Of a DNA stretch of 64,000 nt, positions 43,398 through 51,196 are shown one piece after another. Origin of the DNA: Methylorubrum aminovorans (GTDB taxonomy: Bacteria; Pseudomonadota; Alphaproteobacteria; Rhizobiales; Beijerinckiaceae). The stretch is taken from contig NZ_BPRC01000015.1 in assembly GCF_022179725.1 (NCBI RefSeq), positions 55,287 to 119,286 on the forward strand. Reading direction: 5' to 3'. Made by a program: the position numbers and the translations under genes. Within the stretch, counting starts at the first letter, position 1. Each line of letters opens with the position of its first letter. A model generated the notes under the pieces. That model made no database searches. It was not told the origin of the DNA and saw only the letters and a program-made list of their open reading frames with translations.

Positions 43398-44834
43398 TCA
43401 GTTCGCTGCCGCCACCTGCGAGCGCTTCAGCTTGGCGCCGGACGGGCCGGGGGCTTGAGCGACGGCCGTCTTGGTTGCTGCCTTGGCGGCAGGGTGTGCG
43501 AGTTTGGCGCCTGGCGCCGGGGCGGCGCCAGCGAGCTTGGCGATCGCCTGCTTCGAGGGGGCGGGCATCACCGCGAGGCGCGGAGCGGGCTCCGCGGCGG
43601 TGGCCCGTCCGGCGGACTTGATCGCGCCCTTGGGAGCGCTGTTGGCCGCTACCTGCTGGACCGGCGCCGCCTTCATCGCGGCCGGCTTGATCGGCACCGC
43701 TTGCGCCGTGCGGACGGGAGCGGAGAGGCCCTTGGCCGGCGTGGCGGCTACACGCGTAGGCGTGACCGGGTTGGGCGCTTCCTTGAACCGGCCGTGCATC
43801 GGCGAGGCGGAGCGGCCGGCCTCGGCCACCATGGTGCGCGGCTCGGTCGGCTTGGCGGGCGCGGAGGGGGCGGCGGCGACCGCCACCGGGCCTGGGCGGA
43901 AGGGCGCGGCGCGGGCGGCGGTCGGCTGAACGGCGGCCGGGACGGCGACGGCGGCGCTCGCCAGCACGACCGGCGCCGGCCGGCTCGGACGCGTGGCAGG
44001 GCTCGCGGTCTCCGTGGCATCGTCGTCGCGTTCGCCCGCCGGGCGGAAGGCGAGCGCGCGGGAGGTGCGTTCGAGCCGCTCGGGCGCGGGATCGGGCTCG
44101 GAGGGGCCGAGATCGGCCATCATGACCGGTGCCCGTCCGATCGCGGCGGGCCGGCCGTCCGTGCGCAGGGTCGCGAGCAGCTTGCGGTCGTCGCTGCCTG
44201 CGACAGAGGCCTTTCCGGCATACTCGACGCGTACCCGCGCCGTGCCCCGACGGTGGAAGTCGAGGGCGCGGGCGGCCTCCTCGGACACGTCCATTAGGCG
44301 GCCGGCATGGTAGGGCCCGCGGTCGTTGACGCGCAGGATCATCGAGTTGCCGTTGTCGAGGTTGGTCACCCGGACATAGCTCGGCAGCGGCAGCGTCGGG
44401 TGCGCGGCGGCGATCGAATGGCGGTCGAAGATCTCGCCGTTGGCGGTGACGCGGCCGTGGAAGGCGCTGCCGTACCAGGAGGCGAGGCCTTCGCGCACAT
44501 AGCCGCGGGCATCCTCGCGGGGCACGTAGGTCTTGCCCGCCACGACGTAGGGCTTGCCCGAGAATCGGCGTCCGCCGCCCTTCGGGATCACGTCGCCCTC
44601 GTTGTAGAGGCGGCGACTCGCCTTCACGCCGTATTTCGGATCGATCTCGCTGCCCGACGAGGTGGCCGCGCCCGCGAGCTTGGCCGGATTGTTGGCGCAG
44701 TTGGCGGTGGTCAGCGCGACCGCGCAGACCGCCAGCAATTGCAGGGCCGGCCGAAGGACCGGCCGCGCACTTCGCGCCGGATCCTCCGGGGTCTTCCCGC
44801 CCCGTGCCCAATCCCGTGGCATGACATGGGTCAT
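43398..44834 (-). CDS. rlpA: RlpA-like lipoprotein with disordered tail
   Basis: This 478-residue protein has a lipobox (VALTTANC, Cys about residue 46), so it is predicted outer-membrane anchored. Residues about 110-205 are the double-psi beta-barrel with REGLASWYGSAFHGRVTANGE, LPSYVRVTNLDNGNSMILRV and NDRGPYHAGRLMDVSEEAA. RlpA-type barrels cleave denuded glycan at the septum. Residues 230-478 are Ala/Pro-rich and disordered. I see no C-terminal SPOR domain, which many RlpA proteins have. Gene symbol is by domain only; it is convergent with the gene at 41448. Confidence 0.85.
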   Translation of the reverse strand: MTHVMPRDWARGGKTPEDPARSARPVLRPALQLLAVCAVALTTANCANNPAKLAGAATSSGSEIDPKYGVKASRRLYNEGDVIPKGGGRRFSGKPYVVAGKTYVPREDARGYVREGLASWYGSAFHGRVTANGEIFDRHSIAAAHPTLPLPSYVRVTNLDNGNSMILRVNDRGPYHAGRLMDVSEEAARALDFHRRGTARVRVEYAGKASVAGSDDRKLLATLRTDGRPAAIGRAPVMMADLGPSEPDPAPERLERTSRALAFRPAGERDDDATETASPATRPSRPAPVVLASAAVAVPAAVQPTAARAAPFRPGPVAVAAAPSAPAKPTEPRTMVAEAGRSASPMHGRFKEAPNPVTPTRVAATPAKGLSAPVRTAQAVPIKPAAMKAAPVQQVAANSAPKGAIKSAGRATAAEPAPRLAVMPAPSKQAIAKLAGAAPAPGAKLAHPAAKAATKTAVAQAPGPSGAKLKRSQVAAAN

Positions 44835-45274
44835 GTCGCCCGCCCGCTCCCCGCCTACGCCACAGGCTCCCGCGAGACCGCGGAAAGCTGGGCCTCAGGG
44901 GATCACGCCTCACTCCGGCCGGAAGACGTCCGGCCGTCCCCAGAGGATCGTCCAGACGCGGTAAAGGAAGGCTGAACGGCGCGCCGACCCAGCGCAAAAG
45001 CGGATACGTCGCGCGAGCAAAGCCCCGCAAGCGGTTCTGAGATTGGGGAAAAGACCACTGTGTTTTCCGGTGGACCGGCCCGCCTCACTCGGCAGACGCG
45101 GCGCACAAGCCTCGACCCGAGAAGCGGCAATGCGGGCGGGCAACCCTCGGTGCCTCGTGCCTCCCCCAATCGGGGCGGGCCGGCGTGGTGCGGATGTCTC
45201 CGCACCCCATTTGTGCATCGTGCCGTGAAGGCGGCGTAAAGCGTGCCTTGCACGAGGCCCAATCTGAGCGCGAC
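44835..45274. other. Intergenic region without recognised gene
   Basis: These 440 bases lie between two minus-strand genes. The only structure is a 7-bp hairpin with a 5-base loop at 44917-44935 (GGCCGGA / TCCGGCC). A 119-codon minus frame (44903-45262) has no ribosome binding site or recognisable content and is rejected. The rlpA promoter must be here. Confidence 0.5.
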
Positions 45275-45631
45275 TCAGCGCGGGTTCTCGCCCAGCACCT
45301 GCTCGATCGAGCGGGCGCCGCGCTGCTTGAACAGCAGATCGAGCGCTTCGAGCATCAGGGCGTGCATCTTGGTGCGCTCGGCGTAAGCCAGATCCCGCAA
45401 CTGGTCGTAGACGGGGGGTTCCAGATAGACCGACATCTGCTTGGCGCGCTCCTTCAGCGTCCCGGCGCGGGCCGGGGACGGGTCCGAGGACGCGAGGTCG
45501 AGGCGGACGACCTCCGCCCCCGTCGGCGCGTTGGCCTTCGCAGCCGATCGGGTGCCGGCCTTTCGCGGCCCGCCGGCCGGGCCGGCGGAAGCGACGATCG
45601 AGGCGAGGTCGAGCTTAGGCGGCCTTGACAT
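45275..45631 (-). CDS. Ribbon-helix-helix partner of ParA
   Basis: This 118-residue protein has a flexible, basic and Ala-rich N-terminus (about 1-60) and a C-terminal ribbon-helix-helix-like part (MSVYLEPPVYDQLRDLAYAERTKMHALMLEALDLLF, quoted here as the region about 66-101). This layout (flexible tail plus RHH) is that of ParG-like centromere-binding adaptors. Its start overlaps the end of the parA-type gene by 17 bases, so the two are coupled. It probably binds DNA and stimulates the ATPase, but cargo and binding site are unknown. Confidence 0.8.
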   Translation of the reverse strand: MSRPPKLDLASIVASAGPAGGPRKAGTRSAAKANAPTGAEVVRLDLASSDPSPARAGTLKERAKQMSVYLEPPVYDQLRDLAYAERTKMHALMLEALDLLFKQRGARSIEQVLGENPR

Positions 45632-46292
45632 GCTTTCTCACGTCCTTGCCCGTTGCCCTGGCCGGCCGCTGCACCGCCGCCTGCATGCGGCGCTCGATCC
45701 AGCTCCACAGCCGGCGGATCTCGCCCGCCGCCTGACCCTTCGGGTTGAACTCGGTGACGCCCTGGCCGACGCCGATGGCGTCCTGATGATCGTTGCGCGC
45801 CACGATGTTGACGTCGGGCAGGATGCCGAGCACCGCGAGCCCGTCGGCGGCGTCGCGGATGCGGTAGGAGCGCGGCGGGGTCTGGTTCAGGACGAAGGCG
45901 AACTTCTTCTCCAGGCGGTAGACGGCGGCGAGCGTCGGCTTGAAAGCGCGCAGGTCGGCGGGGGTCGGCCGGCAGGGAATGATGCAGAGATCCGCTGCGC
46001 GGATCGCCGAGAGCGTGCCGTTGGAATCGACGCCGGGGGTATCGATGAACACGTAGTCGTAGGAGGATTCGGCGAGCCGCTCCATCACGAGGTCCATCTG
46101 CGTGGCGTCGATCTGCGCCACCTCGGGGCCGTCGGCGGTGCGGTGGTCGAGCCAGTCGGTGATCGTGGCCTGCCGGTCCATTTCCAGGATGCAGACGGCG
46201 TGTCCGGCTTCCTGCGCCGCGACCGCGAGCGAGATGCACAGGGTGCTCTTGCCGCTGCCTCCCTTCTGCGTGACGAACGTGATCGCTTTCAT
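45615..46292 (-). CDS. ParA-family ATPase
   Basis: This 225-residue deviant Walker-A ATPase begins MKAITFVTQKGGSGKSTLCISL, with Walker B-like VFIDTPGVDS. The size fits short plasmid-type ParA/Soj-like partition proteins. Such ATPases form dynamic gradients on the nucleoid and position plasmids, chromosomes or protein clusters. With an RHH partner and no ParB, it is probably a positioning system of its own. The ATG at 46292 is preferred over a GTG at 46301. CtrA-like sites lie upstream (46381-46395, 46491-46504). Confidence 0.9.
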   Translation of the reverse strand: MKAITFVTQKGGSGKSTLCISLAVAAQEAGHAVCILEMDRQATITDWLDHRTADGPEVAQIDATQMDLVMERLAESSYDYVFIDTPGVDSNGTLSAIRAADLCIIPCRPTPADLRAFKPTLAAVYRLEKKFAFVLNQTPPRSYRIRDAADGLAVLGILPDVNIVARNDHQDAIGVGQGVTEFNPKGQAAGEIRRLWSWIERRMQAAVQRPARATGKDVRKHVKAA

Positions 46293-46380
46293 GCCGGCCA
46301 CCCCACCGTTTTCGGTTTTTTGCAGGCTGTCCGGTCCTGTGATGCCGGGATGCCCAGATCCCGGATTTCGCCGATCATGG

Positions 46381-46395
46381 TTAACCGGCCGTTAA
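46381..46395. promoter_or_regulatory. CtrA-like binding site
   Basis: TTAACCGGCCGTTAA matches the full CtrA consensus TTAA-N7-TTAA, 89 bases upstream of the parA-type start. CtrA is the alphaproteobacterial cell-cycle regulator; assignment is by consensus only. Confidence 0.5.
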
Positions 46396-46490
46396 AGGAT
46401 GGGCGCCCGCGATCTGCGCGCTTTGTTCACCTGAAGTTGGTTTAATCTTTTAATGCTACCTCAGCTCTTTACGCGTCGGGCCTAGGGCGA

Positions 46491-46504
46491 TTAACATACC
46501 TTAA
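46491..46504. promoter_or_regulatory. Second CtrA-like half-site pair
   Basis: TTAACATACCTTAA has two TTAA half-sites with a 6-base rather than 7-base spacer. It is a weaker match to CtrA than the site at 46381 but lies in the same divergent promoter region. Confidence 0.3.
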
Positions 46505-46636
46505 GGGCGATGCGGCGCAGAAAATCACCTGAGGTTGCCTTTGTGATCCGACTTCGCTGCAAGCGCCGCCCTGGTCGAGTGAAGCCGCGGCTCGCTGTCG
46601 AGCCGCCGGTTGCGGCCGTTCGTGCCTGGAGACGTC

Positions 46637-47221
46637 GTGCCGAGTTCCGAGATGCCGGCTTTCGAACCTGACCTTCCTTCCGCTTTCGCGAGTTCCGCCT
46701 GCCTGGGGGCCTGGGCCCACGATCCGGGTTCCGACCGGCTTGCCCTATCGCCGATCCTGGCGCGGCTGCTGGCGGTGCCCGACGATGCTGCGGCGGGAGC
46801 GCCGCTGACGCTGGCGCTGGCGGCGGTGGAGGCCGAGGACGCCGTCCGCCTGGAGAGCGTGCTACGGGCGGCGGGAGAGGATGGCCGACCCTTCGAGGCG
46901 GAGTTCCGCACGCGCCCAGGGCCCGGCGGTGCGCGCTGGCTGCGCCTGATGGGGCGATGCCGCCGCGATCCCGATACGGGCGCGCGCACGACGCAGGGGC
47001 TCGCCTTCGATTTGACGGAGGAGCGGCGCCCCGTAGGCTCGGAGGGGGACCAAGCCCAGCGGCAGGCCAACCGTCTCGCCGACCATGCGGCCGCAATGAA
47101 GGGACTGGTCGCAGGCCTGCGCAATCCGCCGCTGGCCCGCCTCGTCGACGAGGTGGCCGTCGAGATCGGTCACGAACTCGCCCGCCGCCTTCGCGGCACC
47201 GGAGAACGGCAGATGCATTGA
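46637..47221 (+). CDS. PAS-domain protein
   Basis: This 194-residue predicted cytoplasmic protein has one PAS-type sensor domain (about 20-130). Its pattern is LGAWAHDPGSDRLALSPIL, FEAEFRTRPGPGGARWLRLMGRC, then GARTTQGLAFDLTEER. A helical tail (about 140-194) contains no kinase, output or HTH motif. GTG at 46637 has GGAGAC upstream. It may be a partner or truncated sensor; the ligand is unknown. It is divergent from the parA-type pair. Confidence 0.7.
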   Translation: MPSSEMPAFEPDLPSAFASSACLGAWAHDPGSDRLALSPILARLLAVPDDAAAGAPLTLALAAVEAEDAVRLESVLRAAGEDGRPFEAEFRTRPGPGGARWLRLMGRCRRDPDTGARTTQGLAFDLTEERRPVGSEGDQAQRQANRLADHAAAMKGLVAGLRNPPLARLVDEVAVEIGHELARRLRGTGERQMH

Positions 47222-47240
47222 GGCTGCAGGCCTCAAGCGA

Positions 47241-48566
47241 TCATTGCGGCAGCGCGGAGGCTTCCAGCGCCGGGCGATCACGGGCCGGCGCTGCAGGGAA
47301 CAGGAGCGGGCGCAGGGCCTGGGCCGCCTCGGGCACAGGCCGGGCCAGGGCGACCGCGAAGGCTTTTCGCAGGGCCGTGCAGCCGCGTCTCCGGATCGGT
47401 CCCGCCGACGTCGCTTGGACCTCAACGGACCCGACCCGATCCTCTCCGCGCGCGTCCCCAGGAGCCTCCGTCTCATCGGCAGCCCGCAATCCGAGCGCGC
47501 GCGACAGGATCATCCGGCCGGTGGCGAGCTGCGTTCGGTCGAGCCGCAGCCGGGCCAACACGGCTCCCGCCCCGTCCCTGGCCGCCGCGCAGACGCGTGT
47601 CCTGCCCGGGTGCGAGCGTTGCATCGCCCGAACGATCATCCGGCCGAGTTCGACCAGCGTCTCCGGATCGGCCTCGCCGAGGCTTCGCGCCAGGGCATGG
47701 GCGGCCATGCGGCGGACGCCGTCCACCGCCTCCCCTTCCGGGCGGCCCCTGTGGTAGCCGTCAAGATACCACGCAGCGATTGGCGCGATCGTCCCGGGTG
47801 CGCCCGCCTCCACCGCGTCGAGCAGCGGCACGTCGTACAGCACCACGGCTCGGGCCCGGTCCGGGTCGGCGCTGTCGTCCAGACTGGAATCGGGGAAGCG
47901 GTCGGCATCAACGATGCCTGTGGCGACACCGGCCTCCACCAGGATGTCGGTGCCGGGAATCATCAGATCGTCCGGGCGGACTTCGAGCGCGGCATCGACG
48001 AACTCGGCCCGAACGCCTGCGGCGAGATAGGCGGCGCGCTCGGGGGCACTGTCGACCGCGATCTCGACGCCGACCGGGTCGGTCTCGTAGGGGGCATGGA
48101 AGCCGAGCCGCGCATCCGCCCGGACGAGACGCTCGCGTCCGCGCACGAACGCCAGGGTGCAGGCGGAGACGCAGTAATCCGGCACGTAGGTGACGAGGCC
48201 GTGCGCCGCGATCAGCGCGCCGATGGCCGCGCCCTCATCGACCAAGCCGCCCTCGCTGGTGAGATGGATGCGCTCGATCCCGCGATGGGTGTCGAGGAGC
48301 CGGGCGAGACGTTCGGCGGCCCCTTCGGTCAATTCGCCCGACAGGCGCACGTCGCGCCCCTTTGGCCCGAGTCGGATGCGGGTCGGCCGCTCCTCCGGCG
48401 CGGGTGCCTGGGGAGCGGCGTGGGTGACGCGTGCAACGTCGGCCGGATCGAGGGCTCCGCGCGGACCCGCCTGTCCCGAAAACAGGACCCCCACCAGCAG
48501 CGCGGCGGCCAGCCCGATCGAAGCGCAAGCCACACCGCGCACGGCCCGCCGCGAGCCAGCCGCCAT
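47241..48566 (-). CDS. ClpP/crotonase-fold periplasmic protein (COG3904-like)
   Basis: This 441-residue protein has an N-terminal membrane anchor (VACASIGLAAALLVGVLF, about 10-30). The domain between about residues 70 and 180 has the pattern of predicted periplasmic ClpP-like proteins. These are IERIHLTSEGGLVDEGAAIG, then YVPDYCVSACTLAFVRGRERLV, where the SAC serine would be the nucleophile, then RLGFHAPYETDP. The C-terminal 220 residues are helical and unassigned. It may be a protease or only share the fold. It ends 20 bases from the PAS gene (convergent). Confidence 0.7.
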   Translation of the reverse strand: MAAGSRRAVRGVACASIGLAAALLVGVLFSGQAGPRGALDPADVARVTHAAPQAPAPEERPTRIRLGPKGRDVRLSGELTEGAAERLARLLDTHRGIERIHLTSEGGLVDEGAAIGALIAAHGLVTYVPDYCVSACTLAFVRGRERLVRADARLGFHAPYETDPVGVEIAVDSAPERAAYLAAGVRAEFVDAALEVRPDDLMIPGTDILVEAGVATGIVDADRFPDSSLDDSADPDRARAVVLYDVPLLDAVEAGAPGTIAPIAAWYLDGYHRGRPEGEAVDGVRRMAAHALARSLGEADPETLVELGRMIVRAMQRSHPGRTRVCAAARDGAGAVLARLRLDRTQLATGRMILSRALGLRAADETEAPGDARGEDRVGSVEVQATSAGPIRRRGCTALRKAFAVALARPVPEAAQALRPLLFPAAPARDRPALEASALPQ

Positions 48567-48787
48567 ATCTCGCCCCCAAAGGATGGTCGGAACTTCGTTC
48601 GACCCTCGAAGTGTCCCTCGCGGGAGCGGCGAAGCAAGGCCCCTGCCAGGGACAAAATGCGGGCGGAGATGCTCTTGCCAGCGTGCGGAGACGCGACGGA
48701 AGAAAACGGCCTGAGACAGGCTCGTCGTGGGAGGCGCTCCCTCGCCCTGACACCATGCCGCAGTGCGAAAGCGACCCGGTCGCGGGC

Positions 48788-49546
48788 TCAGGCCGCCGGT
48801 CTCAGCAGCAGATAGATGTCCATGATCCAGCCGTGGCGGGCGCGAGCCTCCGCGCGCACCCGGCGGATGTCGTCCGCCACGTCGCCGAGCCGGCCGGCGA
48901 CGAGCAGTTCGTCCGGCGTGCCGAGATAGGCGCCCCAGTGGATCGTCAGATCCGGGTCGAGCCCCTCGAAGCGCGGGTCGCCGTCGAGCATCACCACGGT
49001 GGCGCCGGGCACGTCGCCCAAACCGTCGCGCAGCCGGCGGCCGGTGGTGATCTGCACCGGCTCGCCGATCCGGTGGAGCGGGACGCGGTGGGCGGCGGCG
49101 AGCGCCTGCACGGAGGTGATGCCGGGAACGACGTCGTGGGTGAAGCCGACACGCCCGCGGGCGAGCACGCGCTCCAAGATGCGCAGGGTGCTGTCGTAGA
49201 GGGAGGGGTCGCCCCAGACGAGGAAGGCGCCGCGCTCGTCCTCGCGCAGATGCTCGACGATCAGCCCTTCGTAGAGGGCCGCGCGGGCAGCGTGCCAATC
49301 GTCCACCGCCACGCCGTAATCCGCGGGCCGGCGGTCGCGCTCGGGGTCGGACGCCTCGATGAAGCGGTAGGGCCGGCCCTCGATGTAGCGGTCGCAGATC
49401 TGCCGGCGCAGGGTGAGGAGCCCGGCCTTGGCCTCCCCCTTGTCGAGGGCGAAGACGGCGTCGGTCGCCTGCAGCGCGCGGATGCCCTGAATCGTCAGGT
49501 GCTCCGGATTGCCGGTTCCGATGCCGATGACGTGGATGTGTCGCAA
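48788..49546 (-). CDS. cobF: Precorrin-6A synthase (deacetylating)
   Basis: This 252-residue SAM-dependent methyltransferase of the precorrin/diphthine family matches CobF. Visible are HVIGIGTGNPEHLTIQGIRAL, VFALDKGEAKAGLLTLRRQIC, FLVWGDPSLYDSTLRILERV and PGITSVQALAAAHRVPLHRIG. CobF methylates C1 of precorrin-5 and releases acetate in aerobic cobalamin synthesis. The only available start is TTG at 49546 (GGAAG upstream). No other cob genes are in the window, so it is isolated from the pathway. Confidence 0.92.
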   Translation of the reverse strand: MRHIHVIGIGTGNPEHLTIQGIRALQATDAVFALDKGEAKAGLLTLRRQICDRYIEGRPYRFIEASDPERDRRPADYGVAVDDWHAARAALYEGLIVEHLREDERGAFLVWGDPSLYDSTLRILERVLARGRVGFTHDVVPGITSVQALAAAHRVPLHRIGEPVQITTGRRLRDGLGDVPGATVVMLDGDPRFEGLDPDLTIHWGAYLGTPDELLVAGRLGDVADDIRRVRAEARARHGWIMDIYLLLRPAA

Positions 49547-49668
49547 GGTTCACGCTTCCGGCTGGGGTCGGTCCCGGCGACATCCCCGCAGAATCCCGCG
49601 GAGGAAGAGAGGGAAGCGGCTTCTTAACGGATCCGGGTCATAAGGGGAGCGTCCGGATCGAACGAGCG

Positions 49669-49758
49669 TCAGCCGACCAGCGCCGTCAGGCAGGTGCCGA
49701 AAAGGGTGACGAAGGTCATCGTCGCCATGAACTTGATGTCTTCGATGCGCTGGCTCAT
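49669..49758 (-). CDS. Putative 29-residue membrane peptide
   Basis: A short minus-strand frame starts at an ATG at 49758 with GGAG 8 bases upstream. It encodes MSQRIEDIKFMATMTFVTLF and ends GTCLTALVG. The first ten residues are polar and the rest is one hydrophobic segment, the layout of small inner-membrane proteins. It is too short for the usual gene calls. Evidence is the ribosome binding site and composition only; a homologue search would test it. Confidence 0.45.
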   Translation of the reverse strand: MSQRIEDIKFMATMTFVTLFGTCLTALVG

Positions 49759-50077
49759 CGCCTGAACTCCGTCGCGGCTCCTTCGTGGCCGCCTCGATCC
49801 GTTAAATAACCCCTAACCTTGTGCAGGGGGATTGCGCGGTGCGTTTCGTCACCGTTGCTCACGCAATCCCACCGACAAGCGGACGAAACATCCTTAACGA
49901 CAACTTGGCCGTTGACTGTTGCCGCCCGGATGATCTCGGACATGCTGAACGCGGAGAGCCGTCCATGGTTGCAGGCCCCAACGGCCTGACCTCCGCAGAC
50001 ATAATGCGCAAAAATGAAGAGCCCCGCCGTGGCGACCACGGCGGGGCTCTTTTCTGAAGACGGTTCGCGCGGACGGC
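49759..50077. other. Intergenic region with terminator and A/T-rich stretches
   Basis: The 319 bases contain the terminator at 50018-50053 and A/T-richer parts (49800-49820, 49888-49912) that may hold the promoter of the 29-residue peptide. A 78-codon plus-strand frame reads through the terminator and is rejected. Confidence 0.5.
50018..50053 (-). terminator. Bidirectional-looking terminator after ialB-like gene
   Basis: A 15-bp perfect stem (AGAGCCCCGCCGTGG / CCACGGCGGGGCTCT) around a 3-base loop lies 25 bases past the stop of the ialB-like gene. T-rich sequence follows on both strands (T-run at 50050-50053 on plus; CATTTTT on minus), so it could act in both directions. Confidence 0.8.
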
Positions 50078-50878
50078 TTACTTCGGCGCGGCGTTGGCGG
50101 CCGGAGCGGCGGGAGCCGGGGCGGCGCCGGCCGAGCCCTGCTGCTCCAGCTTCTTGCGCATCTCTTCGCTGCGCTTCTCCATCTCGGACTGGAGCTTCTT
50201 CTGCTGCTCCTCCAGCACCTTCGGGTCGATGGCCGGGCCGTCGAAGGCCTTGCCGAAGCCGGCGAGCGGCACCGCGAACACCACCTCGCGCTGGGTCTGG
50301 TTCTGGACCCGGACATTGAGGGTGGTGCCCTTCTTGAAGCCGTTCAGCAGCTCGTTCGAGACGCCGCCGGCCTCGGCGAAACAGCCGTTCGGGAAGCAGA
50401 CCGCGAACTTGCCGCCCGTCACTTCCTTACCGTCGACGTCGAAGCGCATGCCGGGGGCCAGCATCAGGCCGAGCGGCAGCAGGAAGCGGACGACCTTCAC
50501 CTCCTGCTTCGTAGCGGCGTTCTTCATGTCGTAGAGCGCGACCGCGAGCACCGGCTGGCCGGAATCCGACACGAAGTCGCGGGTGGTGTAGCAGACATCG
50601 GTGCCGGAGCCCTGATCCTTGCCGCAGACCTTGGTCCAATCGGCCTGGCTCGGCTCGGACTTCACGTTGATGAGCTGCGGGCCGGCGCCTTGCGCCTGCT
50701 GCTGGGCGGGGGCCGCAGGCTGGGCCTGCGCGGGAGCCGGGGTCGGGGCGGCCGGCTTCTTCGCCTGGGCGAAGGCGGTCCCGCCCAGGCCGGCGCCCAG
50801 CCCCGCCATGGCGAGGAACGCGGCCACGCGCAGCGGGCGCGCGGAAGGCTTGGCCATGGAAGACTTGGCAAGGAACAT
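50078..50878 (-). CDS. Invasion-associated locus B family protein
   Basis: This 266-residue exported protein has a signal peptide (about 1-38, ending TAFAQ), a Pro/Ala/Gln-rich linker and the IalB domain (about 70-205). Domain motifs include SEPSQADWTKVCGKDQ, DVCYTTRDFVSDSGQPVLAVAL, LPLGLMLAPGMRFDVDG and FAVCFPNGCFAEAG. Its C-terminus is a helical Lys/Glu segment (LEEQQKKLQSEMEKRSEE) and another Pro/Ala tail. The family is widespread in alphaproteobacteria and is not a virulence factor by itself. ATG at 50878 is preferred over 50857. It ends at a strong terminator. Confidence 0.85.
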   Translation of the reverse strand: MFLAKSSMAKPSARPLRVAAFLAMAGLGAGLGGTAFAQAKKPAAPTPAPAQAQPAAPAQQQAQGAGPQLINVKSEPSQADWTKVCGKDQGSGTDVCYTTRDFVSDSGQPVLAVALYDMKNAATKQEVKVVRFLLPLGLMLAPGMRFDVDGKEVTGGKFAVCFPNGCFAEAGGVSNELLNGFKKGTTLNVRVQNQTQREVVFAVPLAGFGKAFDGPAIDPKVLEEQQKKLQSEMEKRSEEMRKKLEQQGSAGAAPAPAAPAANAAPK

Positions 50879-51196
50879 CGGCGTTATGACCCCTTCAACG
50901 GATGGCGCGTAAATCTCTGACGCAGTGCTCACTCGGGCCGCCGCAGCCCCGCGGGATGGCAGGCCCGGCCGGTCGGTCCGAGGCGCGGCCTTCCTGGCGC
51001 GGTGCGCCGGATCACCGTGCGCTGCCTCGGGCGCAGCACGATTGCAGAACGATCCCTGCCCGAACGAGACGGCGGCCTGCTTCCCCGTGGAATGCGGCGA
51101 AGGCATGACGCCTGCGCCGTACACCCCTGCATGCGATGCCTCAAGTCGTTTGCTCAATTCGCTGAACGATGATCGCCCGACGAGCGACGAGAGCGT
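50879..51196. other. Intergenic region without recognised gene
   Basis: These 318 bases lie between two minus-strand genes, the response regulator and the ialB-like gene, and should hold the latter's promoter. I see no palindrome, terminator or supported coding frame; in-frame upstream extensions of the ialB-like gene here lack homology. Confidence 0.4.

Larger units (their letters stand above)
46293..46636. other. Divergent promoter region of parA-like and PAS genes
   Basis: These 344 bases are unusually A/T-rich around 46380-46510. They contain the CtrA-like sites listed separately and several other TTAA runs. No coding frame is supported. It must carry the promoters of the divergent parA-type gene and the PAS-domain gene. 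Confidence 0.55.

Noticed and set aside
44903..45262. 119-codon minus-strand frame in the gap before rlpA
   Set aside because: No ribosome binding site, Arg/Pro/Gly-rich shadow composition, no motif.
49821..50057. 78-codon plus-strand frame
   Set aside because: It runs through a strong terminator and has no recognisable product.
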